From NCBI GenBank assembly GCA_030835005.1, contig JAUQWT010000253.1, positions 1 through 16,369 of the forward strand: DNA of 16,369 nt, in the 5' to 3' direction. Shown here piece after piece: positions 7,626-15,555 of the stretch. Under the pieces are notes generated by a model. That model had not been told where the DNA came from. It saw only the letters and a program-made list of their open reading frames with translations, and did no database searches. A program made the translations under genes and the position numbers. The stretch's first letter is position 1, and each line of letters starts with the position of its first letter. This stretch comes from Ignavibacteria bacterium (GTDB lineage: Bacteria; Bacteroidota; Ignavibacteria; Tepidaquicellales; OLB5).

Positions 7626-7657
7626 AATTAAAAATTAAGAATTAGGAATTACGAATT
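7626..7657. repeat. Heptanucleotide tandem repeat (AATTAnG)
   Basis: The units AATTAAA, AATTAAG, AATTAGG, AATTACG and a partial AATT run head to tail and fill most of the 44-bp rodA-pyrF gap. The period is 7 bp with variation only in the last three positions. It resembles the short tandem heptamer repeats reported in intergenic regions of some bacteria. No ORF crosses it. Confidence 0.75.
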
Positions 7658-7661
7658 GTTT

Positions 7662-8891
7662 CTATACATAATCTTTTCTATTGCGGTAAGCATTAAGTAT
7701 GAGCCCCAGCATGAAGAGATTGGAAAGCAAAAATGATACTCCATAGCTCATAAACGGCAATGGAATTCCAATAACAGGCATTATTCCCATAATCATACCC
7801 AGATTTATAAGAACATGAAAGGAAATTATCGTAGCAAATCCTATGCAGCAGATACTCAGGAACTGGTTTTTGCAGATATAGGCAATATGAATGGTCTGCC
7901 ATATCATTATAAAAAAGAGCAATACTACAGCAATTGATCCCGCAAAACCAAACTCCTCTCCCACCATACAGAAAATGAAGTCGGTCCATTGTTCAGGAAT
8001 ATACTTTAGTTGTGTTTGAGTGCCCTGTAAAAATCCTTTGCCTGAGAGACCCCCGGAACCGATAGCTATTTTTGATTGTATGACGTTATAACCAGCACCC
8101 AGCGGGTCAGATTCAGGGTTGAACATACTTATGATTCTTCTTTGCTGGTACGGCTGTAACTTACTGTAAACCATATTGACAGAGAGACCCGAGGCAATTG
8201 TAATACATACTATCACCGCCGAAACAAGCAGATTCCGCTTGAAGACAAACATCATTGCTATAATAAAAACCACAGCGGCAACAAAATACCACGTTCCCAA
8301 GAATGCGCAGACTGCAGTAATAGCAGGGGCTGCAATGAAGAACATAATGTAGTTTGGCATCCCGGCCCAGTATAATACAGGTAGTATAAGGACAAGAAAT
8401 ACAAGTGTCGTTCCCATATCGGGCTGCATCATAATCAGCGCTACAGGCAGCAGGCAGATCCCAACGGCGAAGAAGAAATCACGGGGTTTCTTTACATCTG
8501 TATCCTGGCTTTTGTTTGAAAGAAAGAAAGCGAGAGCTAACACCGTGGCGACTTTTGCAAATTCCGATGGCTGAATACCGAATCCTCCGATGCTAAACCA
8601 GCTTGTCTGACCTTTAATTTTCTTTCCAAGAAACAGCACAGCGATGAGCATTAAAATAACAAGGCCGTAAAATAAGTAAGAGGACATTGCAATGTATTTT
8701 GGAGGCGTGTACATTATTGCTATTACAATAACGATACCAATAATTGCCGAGACCAGCTGCTTGGTGAAATTACCCGAGACAAGCTCATTACCATATGTGG
8801 CGCTGTAAATAGCAACCAGCCCGAATGATATCAGGCTTATTGCCGAGATGAAAACCACGAAATTAAACCTATCGAATAATTTAACCTGCAT
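7662..8891 (-). CDS. rodA: Peptidoglycan glycosyltransferase RodA (SEDS family)
   Basis: Integral membrane SEDS polymerase that extends lipid II into glycan strands during side-wall growth, working with the transpeptidase PBP2 encoded just upstream. The 409 residues have about ten hydrophobic segments. Signature motifs include QPSEFAK (107-113), MMQPDMGTT (154-162), PESDPLGAGYNVIQSKIAIGSG (from residue 259), and TDFIF (303-307). Asp304 aligns with the catalytic Asp262 of E. coli RodA. GIPLPFMSYG (375-384) closes the family core. The DPLGAGY and GTQTQ forms favour RodA over FtsW, as does the neighbouring mrdA. The ATG start lies 8 nt after the mrdA stop, which indicates a shared transcript. 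Confidence 0.96.
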   Translation of the reverse strand: MQVKLFDRFNFVVFISAISLISFGLVAIYSATYGNELVSGNFTKQLVSAIIGIVIVIAIMYTPPKYIAMSSYLFYGLVILMLIAVLFLGKKIKGQTSWFSIGGFGIQPSEFAKVATVLALAFFLSNKSQDTDVKKPRDFFFAVGICLLPVALIMMQPDMGTTLVFLVLILPVLYWAGMPNYIMFFIAAPAITAVCAFLGTWYFVAAVVFIIAMMFVFKRNLLVSAVIVCITIASGLSVNMVYSKLQPYQQRRIISMFNPESDPLGAGYNVIQSKIAIGSGGLSGKGFLQGTQTQLKYIPEQWTDFIFCMVGEEFGFAGSIAVVLLFFIMIWQTIHIAYICKNQFLSICCIGFATIISFHVLINLGMIMGIMPVIGIPLPFMSYGVSFLLSNLFMLGLILNAYRNRKDYV

Positions 8892-8899
8892 AAAATTAT

Positions 8900-10684
8900 T
8901 TAATCAGAATGACCTGTAATTTCTTTGACTTCAGAATCATCATTAACGCCAAAAAGATATTTTAAAATTATACGCTGTGCAATTGGGGCAGCAACTGTAG
9001 CACCAAACCCAGCATTTTCAACCATTACACAAACTGCAATTTTCGGATTTTCGGATGGAGCATAGGCGATAAACCAGGAGTGATCTCTTCCGTGCGGATT
9101 CTGTGCAGTTCCTGTTTTCCCTGAGATTGATACTTCAGATGTTCGTATTCCGCGGCCGGTACCATTACCCTGAACTACAAGATACATTCCTTTTTGCACC
9201 AGCCCAAAATATTCTTTGTTTACCGGCAATTCTGTTCTTTTATAGTTGACAGGGGTCAGTTCTCCGGTATTTGGATTTTTCAGGAATCTTACAAGATGCG
9301 GCTGAAAAAATGTGCCTGAATTGGCAAGAATTGACGTATATACAGCCATTTGGAGTGGTGAAACACCAAGCTCTCCCTGTCCTATACCCAGGCTCACAAC
9401 ATAGCCCTGAGTCCATCCTTTGGGGCCGTAAACCTTATTGTAGTACTCAGTTGAGGGCAGGAGCCCCTTTGTCTCTTCCGGAATATCAATACCCGTCTTA
9501 TCGCCGAAGCTGAACATTCGTCCGTATTTTGTCCAGTTGTCAAGACCGATCTTCAGCACCAATTTATAGTAGAACACATTTGAAGAATGTTCTATGGAAG
9601 TTGGTATGGTTATAGAACCAAAAGCCCCATGATCTTTGAAAACCTTATCGCCAAACCTGAAACTGCCTTCACAAGGGATCGTTGAATTCATCTTCATGAT
9701 CCCCTCCTGCAAAGAGGCAATTGCAGAAACCATTTTATAAGTTGAGCCAGGCGGGTATCTTGTTTGAGTAGCCCTGTTAAAAAGAGGCTTATCAGGATCT
9801 GTATTCAATGAACTCCATATTTCAGGAGATAGTTTTCCGCTGAAATAATTCAGGTCATAATCGGGTTTACTGACCAGACAGATGACTTCACCGTTTGTCG
9901 GGTCAATCGCCACAATTCCGCCTGTTCTTCCTTTAAGAAGGTCTTCAGCATATTTTTGGACTTCAGCATCAATACTTAGCACCAGGTCATAGCCGCTTAC
10001 GGCTTTCACATCATTATTGCCGTCGTTAAGGGGACCTACTTCCCTGCCTTTAGAATCCTGCAGAATGAATTCATAACCTTTTTCCCCCCGAAGAAAATTC
10101 TCGTACCCGGCCTCAAGTCCTGTTGTACCAACCAGATCTCCCTGTTTATAATAATCGCCCTGCTGCTTCTTCAATGTACTTTGTGAGATCTCTTTTGTGT
10201 AACCTATCAAATGAGAGCCGCGGAAATTAGTCGGGTAAAGCCTTATTGGGTCAATACTGTAATCAATTCCTTTAAGCAGTTCGCGGTTCTCTTCAATGAA
10301 TGATATCACCCTGAAATCAACATCACGCATTATCCTTGTTGGTATAAAACGGTTTGTACCTTCTATCTTTCTCAGTTCTTCCCGCAAGTATTGATCTTCA
10401 ATTCCAAGAAGTGCGCATACTGTAGGGATCTTAGATGTATCAAATTCCTTTTTGGTAACAGTAACGCTGTAAGAAGGTTTGTTATCTACAAGAAGTTTGC
10501 CATTACGATCAAAAAAGAGTCCTCTTGCAGGAGTAGTAATAATAGTCTTCACTGAATTTCGCTCTGCATCCTTATCAAACTTTTCTGGGTTAATGAGCTG
10601 CAATTGCACTAACCTTCCTGCTATTATGAAGCAGATAGCAAACGAAAATATGTAATAGAAATTTTTTCTCTTGCTTAGATCCAT
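8900..10684 (-). CDS. mrdA: Penicillin-binding protein 2 (class B transpeptidase)
   Basis: Bitopic inner-membrane DD-transpeptidase that cross-links peptidoglycan during elongation, partner of RodA. The 594 residues contain one transmembrane helix (about 10-28), a pedestal or dimerisation domain with TTPARGLFFDRNG (50-62), and the transpeptidase domain from about 235. Its active-site motifs are intact: S314-T-Y-K317 (catalytic Ser within PPGSTYK), S367-S-N369, and K523-T-G525. The WFIAYAPSENPKIAV segment after KTG is standard for PBP2. Length is close to the E. coli protein (633). The start is an ATG preceded by AGGT, 2 nt after the mreD stop. Confidence 0.96.
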   Translation of the reverse strand: MDLSKRKNFYYIFSFAICFIIAGRLVQLQLINPEKFDKDAERNSVKTIITTPARGLFFDRNGKLLVDNKPSYSVTVTKKEFDTSKIPTVCALLGIEDQYLREELRKIEGTNRFIPTRIMRDVDFRVISFIEENRELLKGIDYSIDPIRLYPTNFRGSHLIGYTKEISQSTLKKQQGDYYKQGDLVGTTGLEAGYENFLRGEKGYEFILQDSKGREVGPLNDGNNDVKAVSGYDLVLSIDAEVQKYAEDLLKGRTGGIVAIDPTNGEVICLVSKPDYDLNYFSGKLSPEIWSSLNTDPDKPLFNRATQTRYPPGSTYKMVSAIASLQEGIMKMNSTIPCEGSFRFGDKVFKDHGAFGSITIPTSIEHSSNVFYYKLVLKIGLDNWTKYGRMFSFGDKTGIDIPEETKGLLPSTEYYNKVYGPKGWTQGYVVSLGIGQGELGVSPLQMAVYTSILANSGTFFQPHLVRFLKNPNTGELTPVNYKRTELPVNKEYFGLVQKGMYLVVQGNGTGRGIRTSEVSISGKTGTAQNPHGRDHSWFIAYAPSENPKIAVCVMVENAGFGATVAAPIAQRIILKYLFGVNDDSEVKEITGHSD

Positions 10685-10686
10685 TT

Positions 10687-11181
10687 TTACCTCGAAAATC
10701 TTCTTCGTTTGGAAAACAACACCGGGAATATACTGAAAATTGCCGTATATACAGTTGTTGGTATTACATATCGCAGCATAATATCAGTGAAAAACAGGTT
10801 CGAACCCTGAAAATAGATCAGGTAATATACAAAATTGTTGATCAGAGAGCAAAACGACACGATAAGCATAAAAGCGTAACTGCCAAGGTAACGCTCCATT
10901 TTAGTTTCATTGTTGAAGAACCCTGACAAAAAGCCTGCTATTGATTTTGAAAGCGCCATCAATCCCAAAAAAGAAAAACTGAAAATATCTATAACCAACC
11001 CCGAGATGAACCCTCCAACACTACCTATTATCTTACCTCTTTTTATCCCGATATAAACTACACCAATAAGCACAATATCAGGAGTTATATTGTAATCTGT
11101 AACATCAATCAGCTCTATAAAAGTTTTCTGTAAAATTATGAGAGCGAATACTACCCCGGCATATTTAAGATATTCGATCAT
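10687..11181 (-). CDS. mreD: Rod shape-determining membrane protein MreD
   Basis: Small polytopic inner-membrane component of the elongasome. The 164 residues form five or six hydrophobic segments (about 5-22, 33-46, 50-72, 75-90, 100-123, 135-156) and end in a basic tail (KRRRFSR). Sequence conservation of MreD is low, so the call rests on length, topology, the internal DIVLIGVVYIGIKRG and GLVIDIFS patterns, and its position between mreC and mrdA. The ATG start is 5 nt after the mreC stop and the stop is 2 nt before mrdA, which implies translational coupling. Confidence 0.88.
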   Translation of the reverse strand: MIEYLKYAGVVFALIILQKTFIELIDVTDYNITPDIVLIGVVYIGIKRGKIIGSVGGFISGLVIDIFSFSFLGLMALSKSIAGFLSGFFNNETKMERYLGSYAFMLIVSFCSLINNFVYYLIYFQGSNLFFTDIMLRYVIPTTVYTAIFSIFPVLFSKRRRFSR

Positions 11182-11186
11182 AAATT

Positions 11187-12020
11187 TTACTTGGACTTTT
11201 CATTGAATTTCTTCTCAAGATTTTTGCGATCTTCATCGGAAAGATATTTCAGCACAAACACTTCCTCAAGGGTTTGGAAATTCACGAAACACTCGAGTTC
11301 TATATTCTTGAACAGATTATCAAGTGTCCCGTCTGTTGTTACGTATCCGATTGGTATCCCTGCAGGGAAAGAATTGCTGTACTCGGAAGTAATAATAATA
11401 TCGCCAATGATAACATCAGAACTCTTGGAAACGTTTTTCATTCTTATCTTGCCTTCGCCATCCCATGAAATGATACCATCAACCCTGCTTCTTTGATCTT
11501 TAGCGCTTACTTTAAGATCTTTATTCAGCAGTATTTGCGCTATGCTGTATGTTGCACTTGTTGCTACTATCTTTCCGACAAGTCCTTTATCTGTGATAAC
11601 CGGCATACCAATTTTTACCGAATCATTCTCACCGATATTGATCGTGATATTATTCCTTGTTTGAATCAAAGATTTACCAACGATCTTTCCAGTTACAACA
11701 GCGTAATTCGTCCTCTGCCTGAAATCAAGCATCTGATTGATTCGCATATTTTCAAGCTTTGCTTCTTTAAGCATGCTAAGCTCATTTGATAAGTTGATAT
11801 TGGTCTCTCGAAGGGTTTTATTTTCACGTTCAAGTTCAAACACATTGGGAATTATCGAAAAGCCGCTCTGAACAACTCCAATGACGTTCACAGCAATCAC
11901 CCGGATGAAACGAATTTGAACATTATCATTCTGAAAAATTAATATGAGACTAATTAGTATTAGGGCGGAAAATATTAAGTATTCTTTAAGATTCCCTAAA
12001 TATGAAAGTAGAGTCTTCAT
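11187..12020 (-). CDS. mreC: Rod shape-determining protein MreC
   Basis: Periplasmic scaffold of the elongasome that binds PBP2 and activates it. The 277 residues have an N-terminal transmembrane helix (about 13-29) and a coiled coil of heptads (about 60-98, ELERENKTLRETNINLSNE). The two-part beta-barrel domain follows, with VVTGKIVG, NNITINIGENDSVKIGMPVI, KGLVGKIV, and FPAGIPIGYV. All are typical MreC signatures, and the length is normal. The ATG start is 80 nt after mreB. That gap shows no terminator but contains a 12-bp palindrome next to the mreB stop. Confidence 0.94.
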   Translation of the reverse strand: MKTLLSYLGNLKEYLIFSALILISLILIFQNDNVQIRFIRVIAVNVIGVVQSGFSIIPNVFELERENKTLRETNINLSNELSMLKEAKLENMRINQMLDFRQRTNYAVVTGKIVGKSLIQTRNNITINIGENDSVKIGMPVITDKGLVGKIVATSATYSIAQILLNKDLKVSAKDQRSRVDGIISWDGEGKIRMKNVSKSSDVIIGDIIITSEYSNSFPAGIPIGYVTTDGTLDNLFKNIELECFVNFQTLEEVFVLKYLSDEDRKNLEKKFNEKSK

Positions 12021-12088
12021 CTGGCAAAAATGAAATGAGCTTTAAAAAGAAAGAATTTAGAAAATCGGCAACAAATATACGGGCTGGT

Positions 12089-12100
12089 TTTTGATCAAAA
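12089..12100. repeat. 12-bp palindrome directly after mreB stop
   Basis: TTTTGATCAAAA is a perfect palindrome that ends at the base next to the mreB TGA (12103-12101 on the - strand). Its stem has only GATC at the centre, so it is not a plausible hairpin terminator. It may be a protein-binding site or chance in AT-rich DNA. Confidence 0.3.
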
Positions 12101-13126
12101 TCAGTATTTTTTACTCCTAATCAGCACTTTTGAATATTTCTGGAGGTCTTCAAGCACTCTACCGGCGCCTCGTACAACAGCAGTAAGCGGATCCTCGGCA
12201 ACGTGTACAGGAAGATTAGTTTCAAGCCTTATACGTTCATCAAGGCCCTTTATTAAAGCTCCCCCGCCGCTAAGCATAATGCCTCTATCAAGAATATCGG
12301 AAGCAAGCTCGGGTTGGGTGTTTTCCAGAGCAACTTTGATTGCCCTGATCATCTGGTTAACAGGATCACTTAAAGCTTCACGAATTTCAATTGAACTTAC
12401 CTCGGTCATTTTTGGAAGTCCTGAAACCAAATCCCGCCCTTTTACTTCTATTATGACTTCTTCCTTTAGCGGCATAACAGAACCAACCTGGCATTTTATT
12501 TCTTCGGCAGTTCTTTCGCCGATCAAAATATTATAATTTTTTCTGAAGTACTCTACAATTGCAATATTCAGTTCATCTCCTGCAACACGAATTGAAGCGC
12601 CGTTTGCAATTCCCGAAAGTGAAATGACTGCAATTTCAGTTGTGCCGCCGCCAATATCAATAATCATATTCCCAACCGGAGATGAAACATCAAGTCCGAC
12701 TCCAATCGCCGCAGCCATAGGTTCAGCAAGCAGGTAAACTTCCTTTGCCCCGGCATGCTCGGCTGAATCTCTTACGGCACGTTTTTCAACTTCAGTTATT
12801 CCGCTTGGAACGCAGATTACAACTCTTGAACTTGGGAAAATGCTTGAATGCACTTTCTTTATGAATGCGCGGAGCATCCCTTCAGCGATCTCAAAATCTG
12901 CAATAACACCGTCACCCATTGGGCGAATGGTTTTAATACCTTTATGGGTCTTTTCATGCATTTGTTTTGCTTCGTGTCCGACTGCAATTATCTTTTTAGT
13001 CGTCTCATCGAATGCAACTATCGAAGGCTCGTTTAGTATTATCCCTTTACCTTTGATGTATATAAGGGTATTTGCAGTTCCCAAATCGATCGCAATATCT
13101 GCTGACAAGAATCCGAATAATGCCAT
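12101..13126 (-). CDS. mreB: Actin-like rod shape protein MreB
   Basis: Cytoplasmic actin homolog that forms membrane-bound filaments and directs the PBP2-RodA synthase. The 341 residues are the usual MreB length. Nucleotide-binding motifs are visible: DLGTANT (phosphate 1, 14-20), the connecting segment with E135 in LLAEPMAAAIG, DIGGGTTEIAV (phosphate 2, 157-167), and LSGGGALIKGLDERI (adenosine, about 288-302). The ATG start is followed by the short hydrophobic MALFGFLSADIAIDLG typical of the family. It is the first gene of the mre cluster. A 145-nt gap with a promoter candidate separates it from purH, so it can be expressed separately from the purine genes. Confidence 0.97.
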   Translation of the reverse strand: MALFGFLSADIAIDLGTANTLIYIKGKGIILNEPSIVAFDETTKKIIAVGHEAKQMHEKTHKGIKTIRPMGDGVIADFEIAEGMLRAFIKKVHSSIFPSSRVVICVPSGITEVEKRAVRDSAEHAGAKEVYLLAEPMAAAIGVGLDVSSPVGNMIIDIGGGTTEIAVISLSGIANGASIRVAGDELNIAIVEYFRKNYNILIGERTAEEIKCQVGSVMPLKEEVIIEVKGRDLVSGLPKMTEVSSIEIREALSDPVNQMIRAIKVALENTQPELASDILDRGIMLSGGGALIKGLDERIRLETNLPVHVAEDPLTAVVRGAGRVLEDLQKYSKVLIRSKKY

Positions 13127-13192
13127 TTAAAAATTTATTCCTATGGTCTATAATTTATATTAATCAGTGTGAAAAATCGTAAAACTAATTTG

Positions 13193-13227
13193 CAAATATA
13201 AGGTTTAATTTTATTATAATATGTAAA
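13193..13227 (-). promoter_or_regulatory. Promoter candidate for mreBCD-mrdA-rodA
   Basis: On the - strand, TATATTTG (13200 to 13193) is an exact TAnnTTTG -7 element followed by C. The best -33 match is TTTA (13227-13224), 23 nt before it, at the long end of the accepted spacing. Transcription would begin near 13187, leaving about 60 nt before the mreB ATG. An AGGA lies roughly 13 nt before that ATG. Confidence 0.45.
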
Positions 13228-13271
13228 CTTATTTATGCATATTTAGAGAATTATTCTTCAATCTGCCGGAA

Positions 13272-14792
13272 CTAATGCTTGAAATGCCGTATCCCAGTTA
13301 GAACCATTGCCAGCCCAAGTTCATTTGCCGCATTTATGACTACCTCATCCTTCACTGAACCACCCGGATGAATGACGGCACTTGCTCCGGCTTTAGCTGC
13401 TTCAATCACACCATCGGGAAAGGGGAAGTATGCATCAGATGCTACTGAACAGCCAGCGAGATCATGGCCAAAGCGTTTGGCTTTTTCCACAGCAAGCATT
13501 GATGAATCAACTCTCGAAGGCTGTCCTCCTCCTATGCCAAGAGTCTGACCGCCTTTTGCATAGACCACAGCATTTGATTTTGTATGCTTGCATACTTTCA
13601 TTGCAAACAGCATGTCAGCAGATTCAGCATCAGTTGGTTTTCTATCCGTAACAATAATCATTTCCGGTTCGTTGACTACAATCGAATCATGGCTCTGAAT
13701 TAATATCCCGCCGGTAACAGATTTCAGCTCCATGTTCATCTGAGCTTCATCGGGAACGGTGTATCTTATCACTCTTCGGTTCTTCTTAGTAAAAAGAAAA
13801 TCGAGCACTCCTTCATCAAAATCAGGAGCAATTACAATTTCAGTAAATATCTTATCGATTTCCTTTGCAGATTCCAAATCAAGTTTCCTGTTTACAATTA
13901 CTATTCCGCCAAACGGAGACATGGTATCGGTAGAAAATGCTTTTTTATATGCTGTTAAAACATTTTCTGATTCAGCTACTCCGCATGGATTTGTATGCTT
14001 TAATATTGCACAGGCGGGACTGCTGAATTCATTAATTAAATTATAGGCAGCATCAATATCAAGTATATTTATGTAAGAAAGTTCTTTGCCATGAAGTTTT
14101 TGGAATATCTGCTCGAAACCCTCGTAACCAATATTGTACAACACTGCATTTTGGTGGGGGTTCTCGCCATACCTTAGTTCTTCAAAGTTTGAAAAATAAA
14201 TATCAAATATTCCGCTTTTCTGTCCGTTTATCTTTCGGAAATAGTTTGCAATGCTGATATCGTAAGAAGCAATATATTCAAAAGCATCTGCAGCAAGCAT
14301 TTGATTAATATCTTTATCAGTTCTTAACGCTTCCAGGTAAATATCATATTGAAGCGGATCAACAAGAATTGTTACGCTTCCAAAATTTTTCGCTGCAGCC
14401 CTAATAAGAGTTACTCCTCCAATATCAATCTGCTCGATTGCCTCTCCAACAGTCGTATTTGCCTTCCGTATGGTTTCTTTGAAAGGATACAGACTTACAC
14501 ATACAAGATCAAAAAGTTCAAAATTGTGCTGTTTTATGTCTTTTTGGTGAGCTTCGTTGGACCTATCGGCAAGGATACCGGCTAAGATCTGATATTGGAG
14601 TGTCTTTACCCTGCCGCCTAAGACTTCCGGAGCTTTGGTGATTTCTTCAATTGTCTTGATATCCAGGCCGCTTTCCTTAAGCAGCTTTGCTGTGCCGCTT
14701 GTGGAGACTATTTCAAATCCGCTTTTGGCAAGTGCATTCGCAAACTCTACAACACCTGTCTTATCATATACGCTTATTAATGCTCTTTTCAT
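13272..14792 (-). CDS. purH: Bifunctional AICAR transformylase/IMP cyclohydrolase
   Basis: Cytosolic enzyme for the last two steps of IMP synthesis: formyl transfer to AICAR, then ring closure to IMP. The 506 residues comprise an MGS-like cyclohydrolase domain (1 to about 130) and the AICAR transformylase domain. Seen in the first are STSGTAKLL (30-38), GGRVKTL (59-65), LYPF (101-104), QIDIGG (121-126) and AAAKNF (132-137). Seen in the second are RYGENPHQ (207-214), the catalytic KHTNPCG (Lys265-His266), VTGGILIQ (359-366), VIHPGGSVKD and the terminal TGIRHFKH. One oddity is that the usual HPxxH after KTL reads QYQIL (66-70). The ATG overlaps the purN stop (ATGA), so the two are translationally coupled. 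Confidence 0.96.
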   Translation of the reverse strand: MKRALISVYDKTGVVEFANALAKSGFEIVSTSGTAKLLKESGLDIKTIEEITKAPEVLGGRVKTLQYQILAGILADRSNEAHQKDIKQHNFELFDLVCVSLYPFKETIRKANTTVGEAIEQIDIGGVTLIRAAAKNFGSVTILVDPLQYDIYLEALRTDKDINQMLAADAFEYIASYDISIANYFRKINGQKSGIFDIYFSNFEELRYGENPHQNAVLYNIGYEGFEQIFQKLHGKELSYINILDIDAAYNLINEFSSPACAILKHTNPCGVAESENVLTAYKKAFSTDTMSPFGGIVIVNRKLDLESAKEIDKIFTEIVIAPDFDEGVLDFLFTKKNRRVIRYTVPDEAQMNMELKSVTGGILIQSHDSIVVNEPEMIIVTDRKPTDAESADMLFAMKVCKHTKSNAVVYAKGGQTLGIGGGQPSRVDSSMLAVEKAKRFGHDLAGCSVASDAYFPFPDGVIEAAKAGASAVIHPGGSVKDEVVINAANELGLAMVLTGIRHFKH

Positions 14793-15412
14793 TTATCTTC
14801 TTTGATATAAACTTTATTTGATCTAAGGATAACTCTATTTTCTTCAAAAAGCTTAATAGCTTCCGGGTAAAGCTTATGTTCAGTTCTTAAAACTCTTCTT
14901 TTCAGAGTCTCTGCATCATCGCCCGGTTTAACTCGCACTTCTTTCTGCACAATGACGGCACCGTTATCATATACATCATTTACAAAATGAACTGTGGCAC
15001 CGGTAATTTTTACTTTAGCTTCAATGACTGCTTCATGTACATTCATTCCATACATCCCCTTCCCTCCAAATGCCGGAAGGAGTGCAGGATGAATATTGAT
15101 GATCTTGTTCTTAAATTTTTTTGTGACCGCAGGACTTATCATTTTCATGTAGCCCGCAAGAACAATCAAATCGACCTTGAACTTTTTGAGCAAGGATAGG
15201 AATTCTTTGTCAAATGATGCCTGATCAACAAATAATTTCGCGGATAGGTGTATGGAAGGAATGTGGTTTTTCTTTGCAGTCTGCATTGCACCTGAAGCAG
15301 AATTATTGCTTATCACCAAAACTACACGGGAGGATAGTTTTCCCGTCTTATGGGCATTAACAATAGCTTTTAGGTTAGAGCCGCTGCCGGAGGCTAAAAC
15401 ACATAAATTCAA
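14789..15412 (-). CDS. purN: Phosphoribosylglycinamide formyltransferase (GAR transformylase)
   Basis: Cytosolic enzyme that transfers a formyl group from 10-formyl-THF to GAR, the third step of purine synthesis. With the start chosen here the protein has 207 residues and begins MNLCVLASGSGSNLKAI, aligning end to end with the E. coli start MNIVVLISGNGSNLQAI. Catalytic residues are visible as Asn106 and His108 in INIHPALLP (the same numbers as in E. coli) and an Asp in VYDNG (149). No in-frame ATG precedes the fold, so TTG must be used. The longer reading from the TTG at 15448 is disfavoured because that TTG is part of a -7 promoter box (15446-15453). The stop overlaps the purH ATG by 4 bp. 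The leader is only about 27 nt, too short for a riboswitch. Confidence 0.93.
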   Translation of the reverse strand: MNLCVLASGSGSNLKAIVNAHKTGKLSSRVVLVISNNSASGAMQTAKKNHIPSIHLSAKLFVDQASFDKEFLSLLKKFKVDLIVLAGYMKMISPAVTKKFKNKIINIHPALLPAFGGKGMYGMNVHEAVIEAKVKITGATVHFVNDVYDNGAVIVQKEVRVKPGDDAETLKRRVLRTEHKLYPEAIKLFEENRVILRSNKVYIKEDK

Positions 15413-15445
15413 TCCCAATTCTAGCGGAATTTTATTGATTTTAAG

Positions 15446-15477
15446 CAAAAATAACCATAATTGTTTAAATAATCAAT
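15446..15477 (-). promoter_or_regulatory. Promoter for purN-purH
   Basis: On the - strand, ATTG (15477-15474) is followed after 20 nt by TATTTTTG (15453-15446), an exact TAnnTTTG match. Transcription would begin near 15440, about 27 nt before the TTG start at 15412. It is the mirror image of the rpmE promoter to its right. Confidence 0.55.
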
Positions 15478-15483
15478 TAATAA

Positions 15484-15515
15484 ATTGCAAAATTTGAACA
15501 AAATTTATATATTTG
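15484..15515 (+). promoter_or_regulatory. Promoter for rpmE
   Basis: ATTG (15484-15487) is followed after 20 nt by TATATTTG (15508-15515), an exact TAnnTTTG match. Transcription would begin near 15521, leaving a leader of about 35 nt with AGGAAAAGGA before the ATG at 15556. Confidence 0.6.
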
Positions 15516-15555
15516 TAATCTTTAATACCATTTTAGGAAAAGGATATAAATTATT

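Noticed and set aside
13247..13257. AGAATTATTCT palindrome after the purH stop as terminator
   Set aside because: The stem is 5 bp of mostly A-T pairs with a one-base centre and no T-tract; it cannot form a stable hairpin.
15449..15458. ATG at 15458 on the - strand as purN start
   Set aside because: It is out of frame with purN and reaches a stop after five codons (MVIFA).
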